NCBI GenBank assembly: GCA_016125215.1
Contig: WGMF01000035.1
Coordinates: 37,498-101,497, forward strand
Direction of reading: 5' to 3'
Length of the DNA stretch: 64,000 bases
Origin: Phycisphaera sp.
Lineage (GTDB): Bacteria > Planctomycetota > Phycisphaerae > Phycisphaerales > Phycisphaeraceae
The notes under the pieces are model-generated. The model made no database searches, had not been told where the DNA came from, and was given only the letters and a program-made list of their open reading frames with translations. Position 1 is the first letter of the stretch; each line of letters begins with the position of its first letter. A program made the position numbers and the translations under genes. Shown here piece by piece: positions 1 through 9,853 of the stretch.

Positions 1-1199
1 TGATCCATGGCCTTTCGCATATCGTTGCAGACCACAATCCATCCATTCTTGTTTATAGGTTTTTCGAACTGGGCCAATTGGCAGTAGTAAAAAGGAAAGT
101 CGCCCTGTCCCCAGCGATCCCGCCATCCGTCAACCAGGTTGCGGAGGTAGGTTTCATAGGAAAACTCCGCCTTCTCCGCACCCGGGGCGTTGGACTCGCC
201 CTGATACCACAGCGCTCCCCGGATGGCATAGGGAATCAGGGGATTGACCATGGCGTTGTAGAGCGTGCCGGGGAGGTCGGGATTTTTGTCGGGGGCGAAG
301 GATTTGCGTGGTTGGCGGGGGGGCTTCGTTCCTTCCTTCTTTGCCTGCTCGGCTCTCTGCTTCCAGATTTCGACACTCTTGTTGTACCTGGCCTCCATGG
401 CATCCGAGTCGTAGTTCTCCATGGCAGGACCCACCGTAGCCATTTCGCCGTCATAGTATTTGGCCAGAGCTGGATTCTTCTTGTACTGGGTGGTAGGGAT
501 GAAGGGCTGAATTTTCCTCCCCCCCCATGGGCATGCCAGAAGTCCGATGGGGACATTGAGCTTGGCTCGCAACTCCTTGGCGAAGAAGTAGCCCACGGCT
601 GTGAAGGACATCTTGCTGTCCGCCGAATCCGCCTTGATCCAGGCCCCTTCGAAGTTACTCAGTTCCTTGTTATAGGAGGTGGCCGCGCGTACGGTGATCT
701 GACGGATAAGAGGGTCCAGTGAAGAACCAAGTTCCCCGGCGATGGCGTCAGCGACGGGCTGGTACGTTGGGTTTTCCCGCTTCTGGCTACACCCTTTGAG
801 GTTCATCGCCATGTTCGACTGTCCCGAACACACCCAGACCTCGCCGACCACAACATCCTTGATCTCAAGTCGATCGGACCCAACCGCGATCGTCATCGAC
901 CTGTTCTCAGCCGATGCCTTGAGGGGTTCAAGCACGACCTTCCAGGACCCGTCTTTTGCGACGACTCCTTCAACCGTCTGACCGGCAAAGCTGACGCTGA
1001 CCTTGTCCCCAGCCCGGCCCCATCCCCAAATCGGCACCTCTCGTTCGCGTTGCAGAACCATCCCGTCCGAGATGACCGAGGGCACGTTGACCGCAGCAAA
1101 GACGGGTCCGAACCCCAGTAAGAGAGAGAATAGGATACTGAGGAGTACGCTCTTTGTGGTAAGCAGAGTCATTGCTAACCGTGATACGGATGTGTTCAT
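1..1199 (-). CDS. Secreted sialate O-acetylesterase-like (SASA) esterase, 3' end outside window
   Basis: An open frame runs without a stop from ATG 1199-1197 to the left edge, about 399 codons. The N-terminus is a long signal peptide ending near residue 36 (FAA). Block-I motif GQSNM gives a candidate nucleophile Ser128, and WYQGESN lies at residues 331-337; both are hallmarks of SASA/DUF303 carbohydrate acetylesterases, which remove O-acetyl groups from sugars outside the cytoplasm. AAGGA lies 7 nt before the ATG. It is upstream of, and co-directional with, nothing else in view on its 3' side, but its 5' neighbour is a glycosidase, which fits a polysaccharide-degradation cluster. Family-level function is well supported; the actual substrate is unknown. 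Confidence 0.85.
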   Translation of the reverse strand, partial: MNTSVSRLAMTLLTTKSVLLSILFSLLLGFGPVFAAVNVPSVISDGMVLQREREVPIWGWGRAGDKVSVSFAGQTVEGVVAKDGSWKVVLEPLKASAENRSMTIAVGSDRLEIKDVVVGEVWVCSGQSNMAMNLKGCSQKRENPTYQPVADAIAGELGSSLDPLIRQITVRAATSYNKELSNFEGAWIKADSADSKMSFTAVGYFFAKELRAKLNVPIGLLACPWGGRKIQPFIPTTQYKKNPALAKYYDGEMATVGPAMENYDSDAMEARYNKSVEIWKQRAEQAKKEGTKPPRQPRKSFAPDKNPDLPGTLYNAMVNPLIPYAIRGALWYQGESNAPGAEKAEFSYETYLRNLVDGWRDRWGQGDFPFYYCQLAQFEKPINKNGWIVVCNDMRKAMD

Positions 1200-1382
1200 T
1201 GAGAAGTCCTTTCTATAAGCCCTAACAGTCTGCAATCAACTGCACCGTTACTCTTAATCGAGCGTCCTTCCTTGTCCTGCTCGCTCCTGCGTATTCGCGT
1301 GCGAACCCATCTTCGATTCCAGTTTCTGTCTTTTGGTTATGACCTGCCCTTGTAGTGTGCTGAAGAAGAACATGGAACGCTG

Positions 1383-2720
1383 TCACGGCAGATCAATCTT
1401 GAAACAATAGATCGACTCACCCTCGATCGTGTAACTGAATAAAGCTTTCGAAGCTGTGATTGTTGATGCCCTGCCCTTGTTTGTGGTGTTTGCATCCCAG
1501 TGCGTCACGCCGACTTTCTGGCTGATTAAAGCCGTTTCCGCCAGTGAAAAGCCGAGCTCTTCCATGGGTTTGTCCGACTTGTTGAATACCCAGATCGTCA
1601 CCGTCTTGTCCTTGATGAATGCCGTCGTGTAGACATCGTCACGGGGCATTGGGGTATCGAGGTAGTAGCCACGGTTGGCATTGTTCACGAGCTGTTTGTA
1701 GACCTCGTACTTGTACGAAGTGCGGACGCTCTTTCCGTTGGTCCAGATCATGCAATGGTCTTTGCCACCGAACGGCCCAAAGAAGAGCCAACTGTCGATG
1801 CCGGTGAAGCCTGCCCGGATATGCCTCCAGAGCGTTTCGGAGTTCATGACCTCGTCCCGCGGTTCGACGCCAACCCAGCCGTGCAGCTCCGAATTCCAGG
1901 CCTCCTTGCCCAACGTCCGGCCCAGCTCTGCAAACGCCTCTATCGACCCGCGCGGATCGGTATTGTGGCAGGCGATCACATCAAGACAGTCATCGCCCGC
2001 AGACTTTATCCAGTCCACGCCCTCGGCCATGTTCCATGCCGACGGCGCTACAATCAGCGGCATCTTCACGCCCGGATCGAGCAGGGCCTTGAGGTGTTTA
2101 ACCATGTATGCGACTTTTTGTGGAGGAAGTCTAAGCTCGTTGGTTGTGTCCAGATACTCGATATCGAGCTTTTCTTTGTGCATGAAGTTGAGGTAGTCGG
2201 CAATGTATTGAGTGTATTTTTTCTTGTCGAGTTTGCCGATCTTCCAGGTCGTCTTGCCGTCGTTATCCTTCCCGGTTTTCTCAAAGGGCAAGACCCATAG
2301 CGGGAAGGGGGACCACGGCACGTGGCCGCCAAAATCGTTGTCCCTTTCCTCGGGGCTGTAGGCTTCTTCCAGCGGTCGCGGGCTGGCAAAGAACTTGATA
2401 TCCGGGTTCTCCTTCTTCATGGCCTTCATCATGTTGAGGATGCGCTCATAGGCCTCGGGCTTCTTATGGCCTTCATCTCGCTCGTAGGCGCAGTTGATCG
2501 CCACGCGTACATAATCGACCTTCAAATCCCCGACGGCATAGCGGGCCAGCTCACTGTCAATACCCGGATACCACCACCAGAGGCGCTCCGCATCGATGCC
2601 AAAACGCATCTTCTGCCGAGGTTCATGCCCAATGACGACCCGATTCGGTGACTGAGCTAACGCATGGTGCGCAACGAATATCCAGCCAAGGCAGGCAAGA
2701 AATCGGACGCCGTACTTCAT
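1383..2720 (-). CDS. Secreted clan GH-A-like glycoside hydrolase
   Basis: The 445-residue protein has a signal peptide ending at HALAQ (residue 23). Sequence features fit a TIM-barrel retaining glycosidase of clan GH-A: DTTNEL puts Asn194-Glu195 at the usual acid/base site at the end of strand 4, and WNSELHG puts Glu278 at the usual nucleophile position of strand 7. Residues after about 360 look like a small beta-sheet domain, as in GH30 and GH39 enzymes. AGGAAGG lies 6 nt before the ATG. The neighbours are an esterase and two secreted unknowns, consistent with hemicellulose or algal polysaccharide attack. I cannot assign the GH family with certainty; GH30 and GH39-like are the first candidates. 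Confidence 0.75.
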   Translation of the reverse strand: MKYGVRFLACLGWIFVAHHALAQSPNRVVIGHEPRQKMRFGIDAERLWWWYPGIDSELARYAVGDLKVDYVRVAINCAYERDEGHKKPEAYERILNMMKAMKKENPDIKFFASPRPLEEAYSPEERDNDFGGHVPWSPFPLWVLPFEKTGKDNDGKTTWKIGKLDKKKYTQYIADYLNFMHKEKLDIEYLDTTNELRLPPQKVAYMVKHLKALLDPGVKMPLIVAPSAWNMAEGVDWIKSAGDDCLDVIACHNTDPRGSIEAFAELGRTLGKEAWNSELHGWVGVEPRDEVMNSETLWRHIRAGFTGIDSWLFFGPFGGKDHCMIWTNGKSVRTSYKYEVYKQLVNNANRGYYLDTPMPRDDVYTTAFIKDKTVTIWVFNKSDKPMEELGFSLAETALISQKVGVTHWDANTTNKGRASTITASKALFSYTIEGESIYCFKIDLP

Positions 2721-3006
2721 CTACAACCTTCCTGATATCTGATAAGAATCCGCTTCTTCATGTTTCACCGGCATCGCGCTTCAATGTAGTGATCTGGCAG
2801 CTCAACGGCCCTCAATGCAAGCTTGATAGCAGGTGGCGTGATCGGACACCGGCGACAATCATTACAAACACGGAAATGATCCACAATCCCGACCTTCTTT
2901 GTTGTTGGCCACGGCTTTTGCGGTCTTGCCACTCAGCATCCCGTAACGACAGAGGGCCCCACAACCGCTGTTATTCATTGGAAAATTTGTGCCGGATCAA
3001 AATCAC

Positions 3007-4923
3007 TTACTTGGTATTGAGCGGTTGGTTGAAATCAAGCACCTTCTTGCGATCACCCTTTGAGATCGTCACGACGCCGCTGTTGTAGTCGGCGTTGAGG
3101 AACGGGCTGTCGAAGACCTTCTTCGGCGCGTAATCGACCGGTTTGCCGTTGATGGTGGGTGTCTGCTTGTAGCTTGTATCGAGCGTCAGTTCATCGCCAT
3201 AGATGCTCGTGTAACGCAACACCGGGCCTTCGAAGGAAATCTTGCTGGATTTCACCTTTGACTTGAATGCCTCGAAGCTCTCGATGTCGGTCTTGGCCAT
3301 GACTTCGAGGATCAGCGGCGCGTATTCGTCATCGGGGGTCAGGACGTACCCGGGCGGCGTGGTGAAATCGGGGCCGGCTTCCAACTTGCCGGCGAACGTC
3401 TTCTCTTCCAGCTTGAATCCACCACGTGTGACGCGCACAGCCGCATAGGCACCCGGCGCCTCGACAAAAGCAGAGTCTCCCTCGACCACCGGCTGAGGCA
3501 AACCCCGCTTGGAGAACCAGGCCATCATCTCCGCGGCGCCAATGTTCGTCTCTAGCTTCTGTGTGATGAGCGTGCCCTTGCTCTGCACGGACCACTGGCC
3601 GTTGGAGTCCACGAGATTGTTCGCAGGACGCACGATGGGCACGATACGTGGGTCGCCTTCGCCGGCGAAGACCACGCCCTGCCAGCGGCTCTGCATGCTG
3701 ATCGCGGACCAGTCTGACCACGGCCGCGCCTCGGTCATGGGTGTGCCGATGATGAAAGCCGGGTCGCAGTAGCTATAGAGCAGAATACCCCCGCCGTCGG
3801 TGCGCAGGGCGGTCACTTTGTAGGGCTTCTTGATGACGGACAACTTCAATCCCTGCGGGCGCTGGCGGATCTCGTACCGGCCACGCCCCTTGGCGTCGAG
3901 CGCGATATCCGCCACCACGGCGGGTGGGCGGTAGTCGCTCAGCACCGCGTTCACTTCGTAGCCGGACATTGGCGGCTGCTTGCCGATGCCGAAGTAGAAC
4001 CACGCCATCGGCGCGTTGCCACTCGTGCGTTTCTGCGAGTAGATGTTCGGACCTTTAATGCGTGCGCCGCCGCCACCCATCAGGCCATCGATCTGCGTCT
4101 CTGCCCAATAGGCGAAGTAAAGATCGAGCAACATTCCCGCGGCTTGGTGCACGCGAGGCTCGCCGAAGTCGTAGAAGTTGTACATCACCCGCATCAGGAT
4201 GGAGTTGTACGAGTCGCTATGCATTTCGGCGCACGGGCTCTTGCGCGCCCGTTCCAGGCAGTACATCACGAAGAAGTCGTTCCACGCGCGGTAATGCTCA
4301 GCCGCGGTCCCGCCCTTATCGTATTTCAGGTCCTTGTATTCCGGGCGGTCCTTAGCCAGTTTTGCGAAGTGCCAGTTGAGCGTGAAGTCCATCGCGTCGT
4401 GGTTCTCCGAACCGTAGATTCGCCAGGTCTTGGACTTCTCGTATTCCGCCTTATCGAGCCAGGAGTATTCCTTGGCGTAGAGCCAGATCGGCTTGAGCAC
4501 GAACGCTTCGGTTTCGGGGGTGAGCAGGCCGGCGTGCCTGGTCCCGTGGGGGCCGTACATCTCGATCAGGCGCATCACGATGTCAGCGTGCCAGTGGAAG
4601 TTGGCGCCGCCTCCGATGGCCTCGGGGTGGTCCAGGTAAAATTGTGCATTTTCAATCAGCGCGGCGTTGGCCTCGTCCACTTTCTCGTTCAGATAGAAAC
4701 AGCGGGCGGCGAATGCGACGATCGAATACGAGTAACCTCGCACATAGAGGCCCTGTTTAGCTTGCCGCACTAACGGCTTGCCGGCCTCGGCCTTGAAGTA
4801 GGCATCCACACGCTGCTCAAAGCCCGCGATCACCTGCTCCGGGGTCGGGCCCGTCTGTTCAATAGTCTGGGCAAGGATCACCCCGGGTGAAAAAACCAAC
4901 ACTAGGGCAATGATCAATCGCAT
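3007..4923 (-). CDS. Secreted protein of unrecognised family, tandem paralogue A
   Basis: 638 residues with a clear signal peptide (MRLIIALVLVFSPGVILAQ). The N-terminal half is helical and rich in aromatic and His residues (FHWHADIVMRLIEMYG near 109-124; GSENHDAMD at 171-179), which would suit an (alpha/alpha) toroid such as polysaccharide lyases use. The C-terminal half is beta-rich and ends in a DYNSGVVTISKGDRK block shared with the next gene. It begins inside the end of its paralogue (10-nt overlap), so the two are translationally coupled; AAGGA lies 7 nt before ATG 4923. I do not recognise the family. A polysaccharide lyase or glycosidase role is inferred only from the neighbours and the helical, aromatic-rich composition. 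Confidence 0.7.
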   Translation of the reverse strand: MRLIIALVLVFSPGVILAQTIEQTGPTPEQVIAGFEQRVDAYFKAEAGKPLVRQAKQGLYVRGYSYSIVAFAARCFYLNEKVDEANAALIENAQFYLDHPEAIGGGANFHWHADIVMRLIEMYGPHGTRHAGLLTPETEAFVLKPIWLYAKEYSWLDKAEYEKSKTWRIYGSENHDAMDFTLNWHFAKLAKDRPEYKDLKYDKGGTAAEHYRAWNDFFVMYCLERARKSPCAEMHSDSYNSILMRVMYNFYDFGEPRVHQAAGMLLDLYFAYWAETQIDGLMGGGGARIKGPNIYSQKRTSGNAPMAWFYFGIGKQPPMSGYEVNAVLSDYRPPAVVADIALDAKGRGRYEIRQRPQGLKLSVIKKPYKVTALRTDGGGILLYSYCDPAFIIGTPMTEARPWSDWSAISMQSRWQGVVFAGEGDPRIVPIVRPANNLVDSNGQWSVQSKGTLITQKLETNIGAAEMMAWFSKRGLPQPVVEGDSAFVEAPGAYAAVRVTRGGFKLEEKTFAGKLEAGPDFTTPPGYVLTPDDEYAPLILEVMAKTDIESFEAFKSKVKSSKISFEGPVLRYTSIYGDELTLDTSYKQTPTINGKPVDYAPKKVFDSPFLNADYNSGVVTISKGDRKKVLDFNQPLNTK

Positions 4924-6821
4924 TTTTGTTCCTTGTCTGTCTGATTAAAATCGAGAATCACCTTGCGGTCGCCCTTGCTGATCGTCACCAAGCCGCTGTT
5001 GTAGTCCGCGTTGAGGAACGGGCTCTCGAAGGCCTTGTCGCCGTTGTATTGGACTTCATCGCCGTTGATAGTCGGCGTCTTCTCGTAGCTCGTATCAAGA
5101 GTCAGCCGGTCACCGTAGATCGTCTGATAGGTCACGACCGAGCCGTTCATCTCCAGGATGCATTGCTTGACCTTCTTCTTGAAAGCGTCGAAGCTCTCGA
5201 CGTCCGTTTTTGCCATCACCTCGAGGATCACGGGTGTGTAGGTATCCTCGGGCACGAGGATTTTGTGGGCCGGGAGATGGCCACCCGCTTCCAACGGATC
5301 GCTCAATGTATAGCCACCCTCTGCCAGACGGATCGCGACGTTTGCACCGGGGGCCTCGACAAACACCACGCCGTCCTCTTCGATCGGCTGCCCCAAGCCC
5401 TCCTGCGAGAGGTAAACGATCATCTGCCCATCGTGTCGGGTGAATTTGATCCGTTGCGTAATCAGGCTGCCTTTGGACTGTACAGACCAGAACGCGTTGA
5501 AGGCCACGCGGTCGTCCTTCGGGCGTACGATGGGGATGATGCGTGCGTTCGGGTTCCCGGTGAAGATTACGCCTTGCCACCGGTTCTGCGAACTGATCGC
5601 GGCCCAATCCACGTTGGGCAGGGCCTTGGTCATGGGTGTGCCGATGATGAAGGCCGGATCACAGAACGAGTAACGGAGAATCCCGCCGCCGTCGGTGTTC
5701 ATGCGGTAGGGGTTTCTGTTCGTGGTCAAGCCCAGGCCCTGCGGGCGCTGGCGGACCTCGTAGCGCCCACGCCCCTGCACGTCGAGGGCGATGTCAGCCA
5801 CGACCGCCGGCGGACGGTAGCCGCTCAATGCCGCGTTTATGTCGTGCCCGCTGACATGCGGCGGCTTGCCGATGCCAAAGTAGTACCAGTCCAGCGGACG
5901 TGTGCGACCTTGCAGACCACCCAGAAAATACACCCGTGATTGACCGCCACCCGAGACCCCGTCGATCTGTTCCTGCGCCCAATAAGCGAAATACAGGTCC
6001 AGCAGCATCTTCGCCGACCGCCGCACTTCGGGTTCACCAAAGTCATAAAAATTGTAGACGCCTTTGATGAGCGTGCTGTTGTATCCGGCGCTCATCATCT
6101 CGATGAACATGCCCTTGCGTGCACGTTCGAGGCAGTAGACCACAAAGTATTCGTTCCAGGCTTTGTAGTGTTCAGCGGGCGTGGCGCCGTTGTACTTGAC
6201 ATCGCGGTATTCCGGGTGGTTACGGGCGATGCGTGCAAAGTGCCAGCTGACCGTGAAATCCATCGCGTGATGGTTTTCTGACTCGTATACGTGCCACGTC
6301 TGGCTATCCTTGTATTCCTCGCGGGCAGGTGTGGAGAAACTTTTAGCGTACTGGAAGATCGGCTTGAGAACGATCCTTTCCGTCTCCTCGGTGAGCAGCC
6401 CCGCGTGGGCGGTCCCGTTTGAGCCATACATCTCGATGAAGCGCATCACGATCTCGGCGTGCCAGTGGAAGCTGTCGCGGTCGTTGATGTCCTTGAGGTT
6501 GTCGAGGTAGTGCTGCGCGTTCTCGACAAGCGCCGCGTTGGCCTCGTCGATCATCTCGTTGAGGTAGAAGCAGCGACCCGCGAAAGCCATCATGGAATAG
6601 GAATACCCCCGCACGTAGTTCCCACGCCCCGGAGAGAGTGGCGGGTTCTTCTTTGCCCGCACCAGGGGTTTGCCGGCCTCGGCGCGGAACATCGCGTCCA
6701 CCCGATCATCGAAACCCGCGACCACGCCCTCCGGAGTTGGAATACGAGTTGCCGGTTCCGCTGCCGAAATTGTGCGTGTCACCATCAAAACTCCTAGTGC
6801 TAAAAAAACTGCTGCACGCAT
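4914..6821 (-). CDS. Secreted protein of unrecognised family, tandem paralogue B
   Basis: About 635 residues from ATG 6821, which has GGGA about 7 nt upstream and opens a good signal peptide (MRAAVFLALGVLMVTRTISA). A longer frame begins at TTG 6848 but its extra residues do not improve the signal. The protein is a clear paralogue of the following gene along its full length: shared blocks include YVRGYSYS, SENHHAMDFT, GYRPPAVVADIALD, RQRPQGL, CDPAFIIGTPMT and DYNSGLVTISKGDRK. Its stop lies inside the start of the next gene. Function unknown; co-transcription with a glycosidase and esterases suggests extracellular polysaccharide processing. Confidence 0.7.
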   Translation of the reverse strand: MRAAVFLALGVLMVTRTISAAEPATRIPTPEGVVAGFDDRVDAMFRAEAGKPLVRAKKNPPLSPGRGNYVRGYSYSMMAFAGRCFYLNEMIDEANAALVENAQHYLDNLKDINDRDSFHWHAEIVMRFIEMYGSNGTAHAGLLTEETERIVLKPIFQYAKSFSTPAREEYKDSQTWHVYESENHHAMDFTVSWHFARIARNHPEYRDVKYNGATPAEHYKAWNEYFVVYCLERARKGMFIEMMSAGYNSTLIKGVYNFYDFGEPEVRRSAKMLLDLYFAYWAQEQIDGVSGGGQSRVYFLGGLQGRTRPLDWYYFGIGKPPHVSGHDINAALSGYRPPAVVADIALDVQGRGRYEVRQRPQGLGLTTNRNPYRMNTDGGGILRYSFCDPAFIIGTPMTKALPNVDWAAISSQNRWQGVIFTGNPNARIIPIVRPKDDRVAFNAFWSVQSKGSLITQRIKFTRHDGQMIVYLSQEGLGQPIEEDGVVFVEAPGANVAIRLAEGGYTLSDPLEAGGHLPAHKILVPEDTYTPVILEVMAKTDVESFDAFKKKVKQCILEMNGSVVTYQTIYGDRLTLDTSYEKTPTINGDEVQYNGDKAFESPFLNADYNSGLVTISKGDRKVILDFNQTDKEQKCD

Positions 6822-6943
6822 ATCGATTCCCACAGCCAGTGCTAACAAGTGTAAACAGCGTTGGTAACAAGTAACGCATGCAATGAACGCCCGGTTGATG
6901 ATCTGTATTGCAAATCATGATCGCGTATGGGCCGGTTCGCGGG

Positions 6944-7930
6944 CTATTTGTGATCACCCGGTTCGATGACACCGATCTCCCTGAGCCACGCCATGCACGC
7001 GTCCGGCCAGGCGGCGTTCTCGTCGGTTTGCTTACGGCCGATGCCGAAGCCGTGCCCGCCGGTTTCGTATGTGAGCGGTTTGCACTTGATGCCATTCTTC
7101 TTCAGGGCTTCAAGGAAAAGCTCGCTGTTCCTGATCGGGACAACATTGTCGTCTTTGGCATACACAAGCAGGGTCGGCGGCGTCTGCTTGTTGACATGTT
7201 TGTAGCTGCTCGCTTCATCGATCAGTTCTTCGCTGGGGTTAGGCCCAAGCAGGTTCTTCCTTGAGCCTGCGTGCGTGTCAGGATCCGCCATCGTGATCAC
7301 GGGATAGACCAGCACGGCAAAGTCGGGCCGACTGCTGAAGCGCGCGACCGGGTCCTTGGACTTGGGGTCGGCGTCGATGTGATACACCGTGGCAAGCGAA
7401 GCGTCGTGCCCACCGGCACTGAAGCCCATTAAACCAATCCGGTTTGGATCGATGTCCCATTGTTCTGCGTGGGCTCGGACGACCTGCACCGCCCGCTGCA
7501 CGTCTGTCATCGGCACCGGGAATCGGTAGGGCTTGAATCGGTAGCGGAGGACCACCGCATTGACGCCCCGCTCCCTGAACCACTTGGCGGTCTGGATGCC
7601 TTCGCGTTGATAGACCAGCCCCGAGTACGACCCGCCGGGGCAGATGATGACCGCTGCGCGCGTCCGGCTCTTGCCTTTGGCCATGTACACATCGATGGCG
7701 GGCTCACGGACACAGCGATATACGCCGTATTTGTCGTATCTCGTCTCCGGGGCCGGCGCACCCTCCGGCAGCGTCGGCTCGCCCGGCGGATCACCTTCAT
7801 ACAGCTCCAGATGGATATCCTGATCCCTGGGCTTGGGGTCTTGTGCAAGCGCGGTGCGGGGCAGGCAGGATGCGACGACGCAGGCCACGATCAGGGCTGA
7901 CAATCCAATGAACTGACTTGCTCGTCTCAT
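6944..7930 (-). CDS. Secreted alpha/beta-hydrolase esterase (acetylxylan-esterase-like)
   Basis: 328 residues with an N-terminal signal peptide (cleavage near residue 29, ALAQ). The fold signature is clear: an oxyanion-loop segment ICPGGSYSG (96-104), the nucleophile elbow GFSAGGH with Ser171, an acid at Asp260 or Asp261 in YAKDD, and the catalytic His293 in GGHGFG. This is the BD-FAE/COG0657 type of esterase, which commonly removes acetyl or feruloyl groups from hemicellulose. It lies 122 nt upstream of the tandem paralogues in the same direction and probably belongs to the same transcription unit or regulon. No strong Shine-Dalgarno sequence precedes ATG 7930. Confidence 0.82.
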   Translation of the reverse strand: MRRASQFIGLSALIVACVVASCLPRTALAQDPKPRDQDIHLELYEGDPPGEPTLPEGAPAPETRYDKYGVYRCVREPAIDVYMAKGKSRTRAAVIICPGGSYSGLVYQREGIQTAKWFRERGVNAVVLRYRFKPYRFPVPMTDVQRAVQVVRAHAEQWDIDPNRIGLMGFSAGGHDASLATVYHIDADPKSKDPVARFSSRPDFAVLVYPVITMADPDTHAGSRKNLLGPNPSEELIDEASSYKHVNKQTPPTLLVYAKDDNVVPIRNSELFLEALKKNGIKCKPLTYETGGHGFGIGRKQTDENAAWPDACMAWLREIGVIEPGDHK

Positions 7931-8065
7931 CTGAGTTTCATGCCTTGATCTTGTAAAAGCCTCATATCGAGGGGAGCCGGTGTGTATCGAGGATGCTCTG
8001 TATTTCTTAACCCGAGCACGATCGCCCAGCTCCGTTTCCCATTGAGGCTGGCATTGTTGGCCAAC

Positions 8066-8878
8066 CTAGTAACGCACGTCGGGCAACACTCTCCATTCAC
8101 CCGACGACAGGATGTACGACGCGGGTTTATTCCTGCCGGGCACCTTCTTCAAACGTGGGTCATTGGGGTTGACGCCGTAGACCCGGAACCCCGAGCCGTC
8201 GGTCCGGGTGTAGTTCAGGTCCACGGAGCCGTCACCGGGAAGCGATCCCGGAAGCCGGTACCAATTCCTGATCCAGGTGGCATCGTCCGTGAGGATGACC
8301 GTCATCGGCGCCCCGCTGTGATCGGGGTGCGCCATGTCCGTGTAGGGGTCCCGGCGTTGGAAATGGTCGGTCACGAGGATATCGAACTCATCGCCCTGGA
8401 ATGTCATCCGGTCCGACAACCGCTCGAGTTTCTGCTCGCCCTTGCTGAATTGGTAGCCGAAAAAGAACGCCGTGGAGGTATGGATCTGAACGGAGTCAGC
8501 GTTCTTGAAGTCGAAGTTCTGATTGAACGGGCACTGCACGACCTCGTTGATGGGGATGTAGGGCGTGAGGTTCGGACGGTCGTCAAAACTGTAGGCCGGC
8601 TCACTCGGGTCGGTGTATTTGAGAATGTTGGGCGCGGACCAACCTCTTTCAATAAACGGCATGGCACGTGTCGGCCACATGCCGTTGTGATCCGCGGCCC
8701 TCGTGGTCGCCGCGACAGCGACCATGCGTTGGTTACTCGAACACACCGTCAGCCTTGTACGGTATCGTGCCCCGTTGAGCGCGGGCAACAATACCGCCAT
8801 CAGCAACGCGATGATGGCGATCACCACCAGGAGTTCGACCAGCGTAAAGGCCTCGTGCTTGGATTTGATCGGATTCAT
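8066..8878 (-). CDS. Prepilin-type N-terminal cleavage/methylation domain protein
   Basis: 270 residues. The N-terminus has a class III signal: a short basic leader, the cleavage site EA-FTLVELL with Glu at position +5, then a hydrophobic helix (VVIAIIALLMAVLLPAL). This is the type IV pilin/type II secretion pseudopilin signature, processed by prepilin peptidase. The rest of the protein is a soluble domain of the kind very abundant in Planctomycetota (DUF1559-like group), with substrates and partners unknown. It lies downstream of the PEP-CTERM genes in the same direction, beyond a hairpin terminator, so it is probably transcribed separately. Confidence 0.85.
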   Translation of the reverse strand: MNPIKSKHEAFTLVELLVVIAIIALLMAVLLPALNGARYRTRLTVCSSNQRMVAVAATTRAADHNGMWPTRAMPFIERGWSAPNILKYTDPSEPAYSFDDRPNLTPYIPINEVVQCPFNQNFDFKNADSVQIHTSTAFFFGYQFSKGEQKLERLSDRMTFQGDEFDILVTDHFQRRDPYTDMAHPDHSGAPMTVILTDDATWIRNWYRLPGSLPGDGSVDLNYTRTDGSGFRVYGVNPNDPRLKKVPGRNKPASYILSSGEWRVLPDVRY

Positions 8879-8933
8879 GGTCGACGTATCCGATGAGATT
8901 GGGTCGATGAAATGGCGTGCCCTTAAATCGAAA

Positions 8934-8965
8934 CGGCGGCGCGGCTTTTATTTCCCGCGCCGCCG
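8934..8965 (-). terminator. Hairpin terminator after PEP-CTERM gene 1
   Basis: A perfect 11-bp GC stem (8934-8944 with 8955-8965) closes a T-rich 10-nt loop. On the minus strand it follows the stop of the PEP-CTERM gene at 9005 by about 40 nt and is followed by TTTCGATTT. The right arm belongs to the duplicated unit: its sequence reappears near 10181, at the junction of the tandem duplication. Confidence 0.7.
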
Positions 8966-9004
8966 TGGAGGAGGAATCGATTTTCGTCGGCCGGGCCAAC
9001 CGAT

Positions 9005-9853
9005 TCAGGCCTTGCGGCGCTTGATCATCAGCAGCCCGCCGAGGCCCAGCAGCGCCAGCGTGGCGGGTTCGGGGATGATACCGGTCACAACGACGCCCCC
9101 GAAACGGGCCCTGTTGGGATTGGTGGCACTGGTGCTGGAAAAAACGTAGGACCATGTAATCGTGTCGTAATTCTGGGCGTCAGAAAAGTCATACCGGACA
9201 ACCTTAGTTGCGTTAACAGGAGTGACACCTGCCAGTACGAGGGCAGCGGGATCGACGGTTGTTTGCCCGCTGCCACTCATCGACAGATCAATGGTCGTTG
9301 TCTCGGCTGACGAGTTGTTCAAGCCGAAGAAAAGATAGACAGAGCCCGAAGAAAGCGATGAGATATTGATGGTGCCTGTCACATTGTAAGGCCGCCCCAT
9401 GTCCGTAAAATCGTAGTTGTCGAAGGCGCCGTTAGGCACGCTTGTGGACCAGATTCGCATCTGTGGAGTCGTGGAGGAATTGGTGCCGGTACCAGTTGCT
9501 GTACCAATGATGCTGCTGCTGCCGCCCACAAGCTCGGTAATCGCCGTGGAACCACCCGTAGTGGTGTAGAAAGCGTAATCGATGATCGGGTTGTTGAAGC
9601 TTTGATCCAGCCCACCCGTATTCAAGCCCTCGTCGCCGTTGGCAACCCCATCACTCAAGCTATACCCTTCATGTCCGGGCGTCACGGAAACGCCGGCAAT
9701 ATTCGTCGCGCCCCCCGCTCCTTGTGATTCACCGATAGATTGAAGTGAGCCTTGAACTAGTGTCGCGGCCGGTGCCGAGCCGACCATCACGGCGAGTGCG
9801 AGAGCCGCGATCATGGTGGCGACGACGTGTGTACGTGTCGTGTTGATGGACAT
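9005..9853 (-). CDS. PEP-CTERM sorting-domain protein 1
   Basis: 282 residues from ATG 9853, chosen because AAAGGAGGA lies 8 nt upstream and a signal peptide follows (MSINTTRTHVVATMIAALAL, cleavage near SAPAA). A longer frame adds 14 residues from ATG 9895. The middle is a Ser/Thr/Gly-rich beta domain. The C-terminus is IPEPATLALLGLGGL followed by a short hydrophobic run and KRRK, the PEP-CTERM signal recognised by an exosortase and linked to surface attachment or secretion into an exopolysaccharide matrix. Both termini and the 5' flank are near copies of those of the next PEP-CTERM gene, while the middle is unrelated, pointing to duplication followed by replacement or rapid divergence of the exposed domain. 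Confidence 0.9.
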   Translation of the reverse strand: MSINTTRTHVVATMIAALALAVMVGSAPAATLVQGSLQSIGESQGAGGATNIAGVSVTPGHEGYSLSDGVANGDEGLNTGGLDQSFNNPIIDYAFYTTTGGSTAITELVGGSSSIIGTATGTGTNSSTTPQMRIWSTSVPNGAFDNYDFTDMGRPYNVTGTINISSLSSGSVYLFFGLNNSSAETTTIDLSMSGSGQTTVDPAALVLAGVTPVNATKVVRYDFSDAQNYDTITWSYVFSSTSATNPNRARFGGVVVTGIIPEPATLALLGLGGLLMIKRRKA

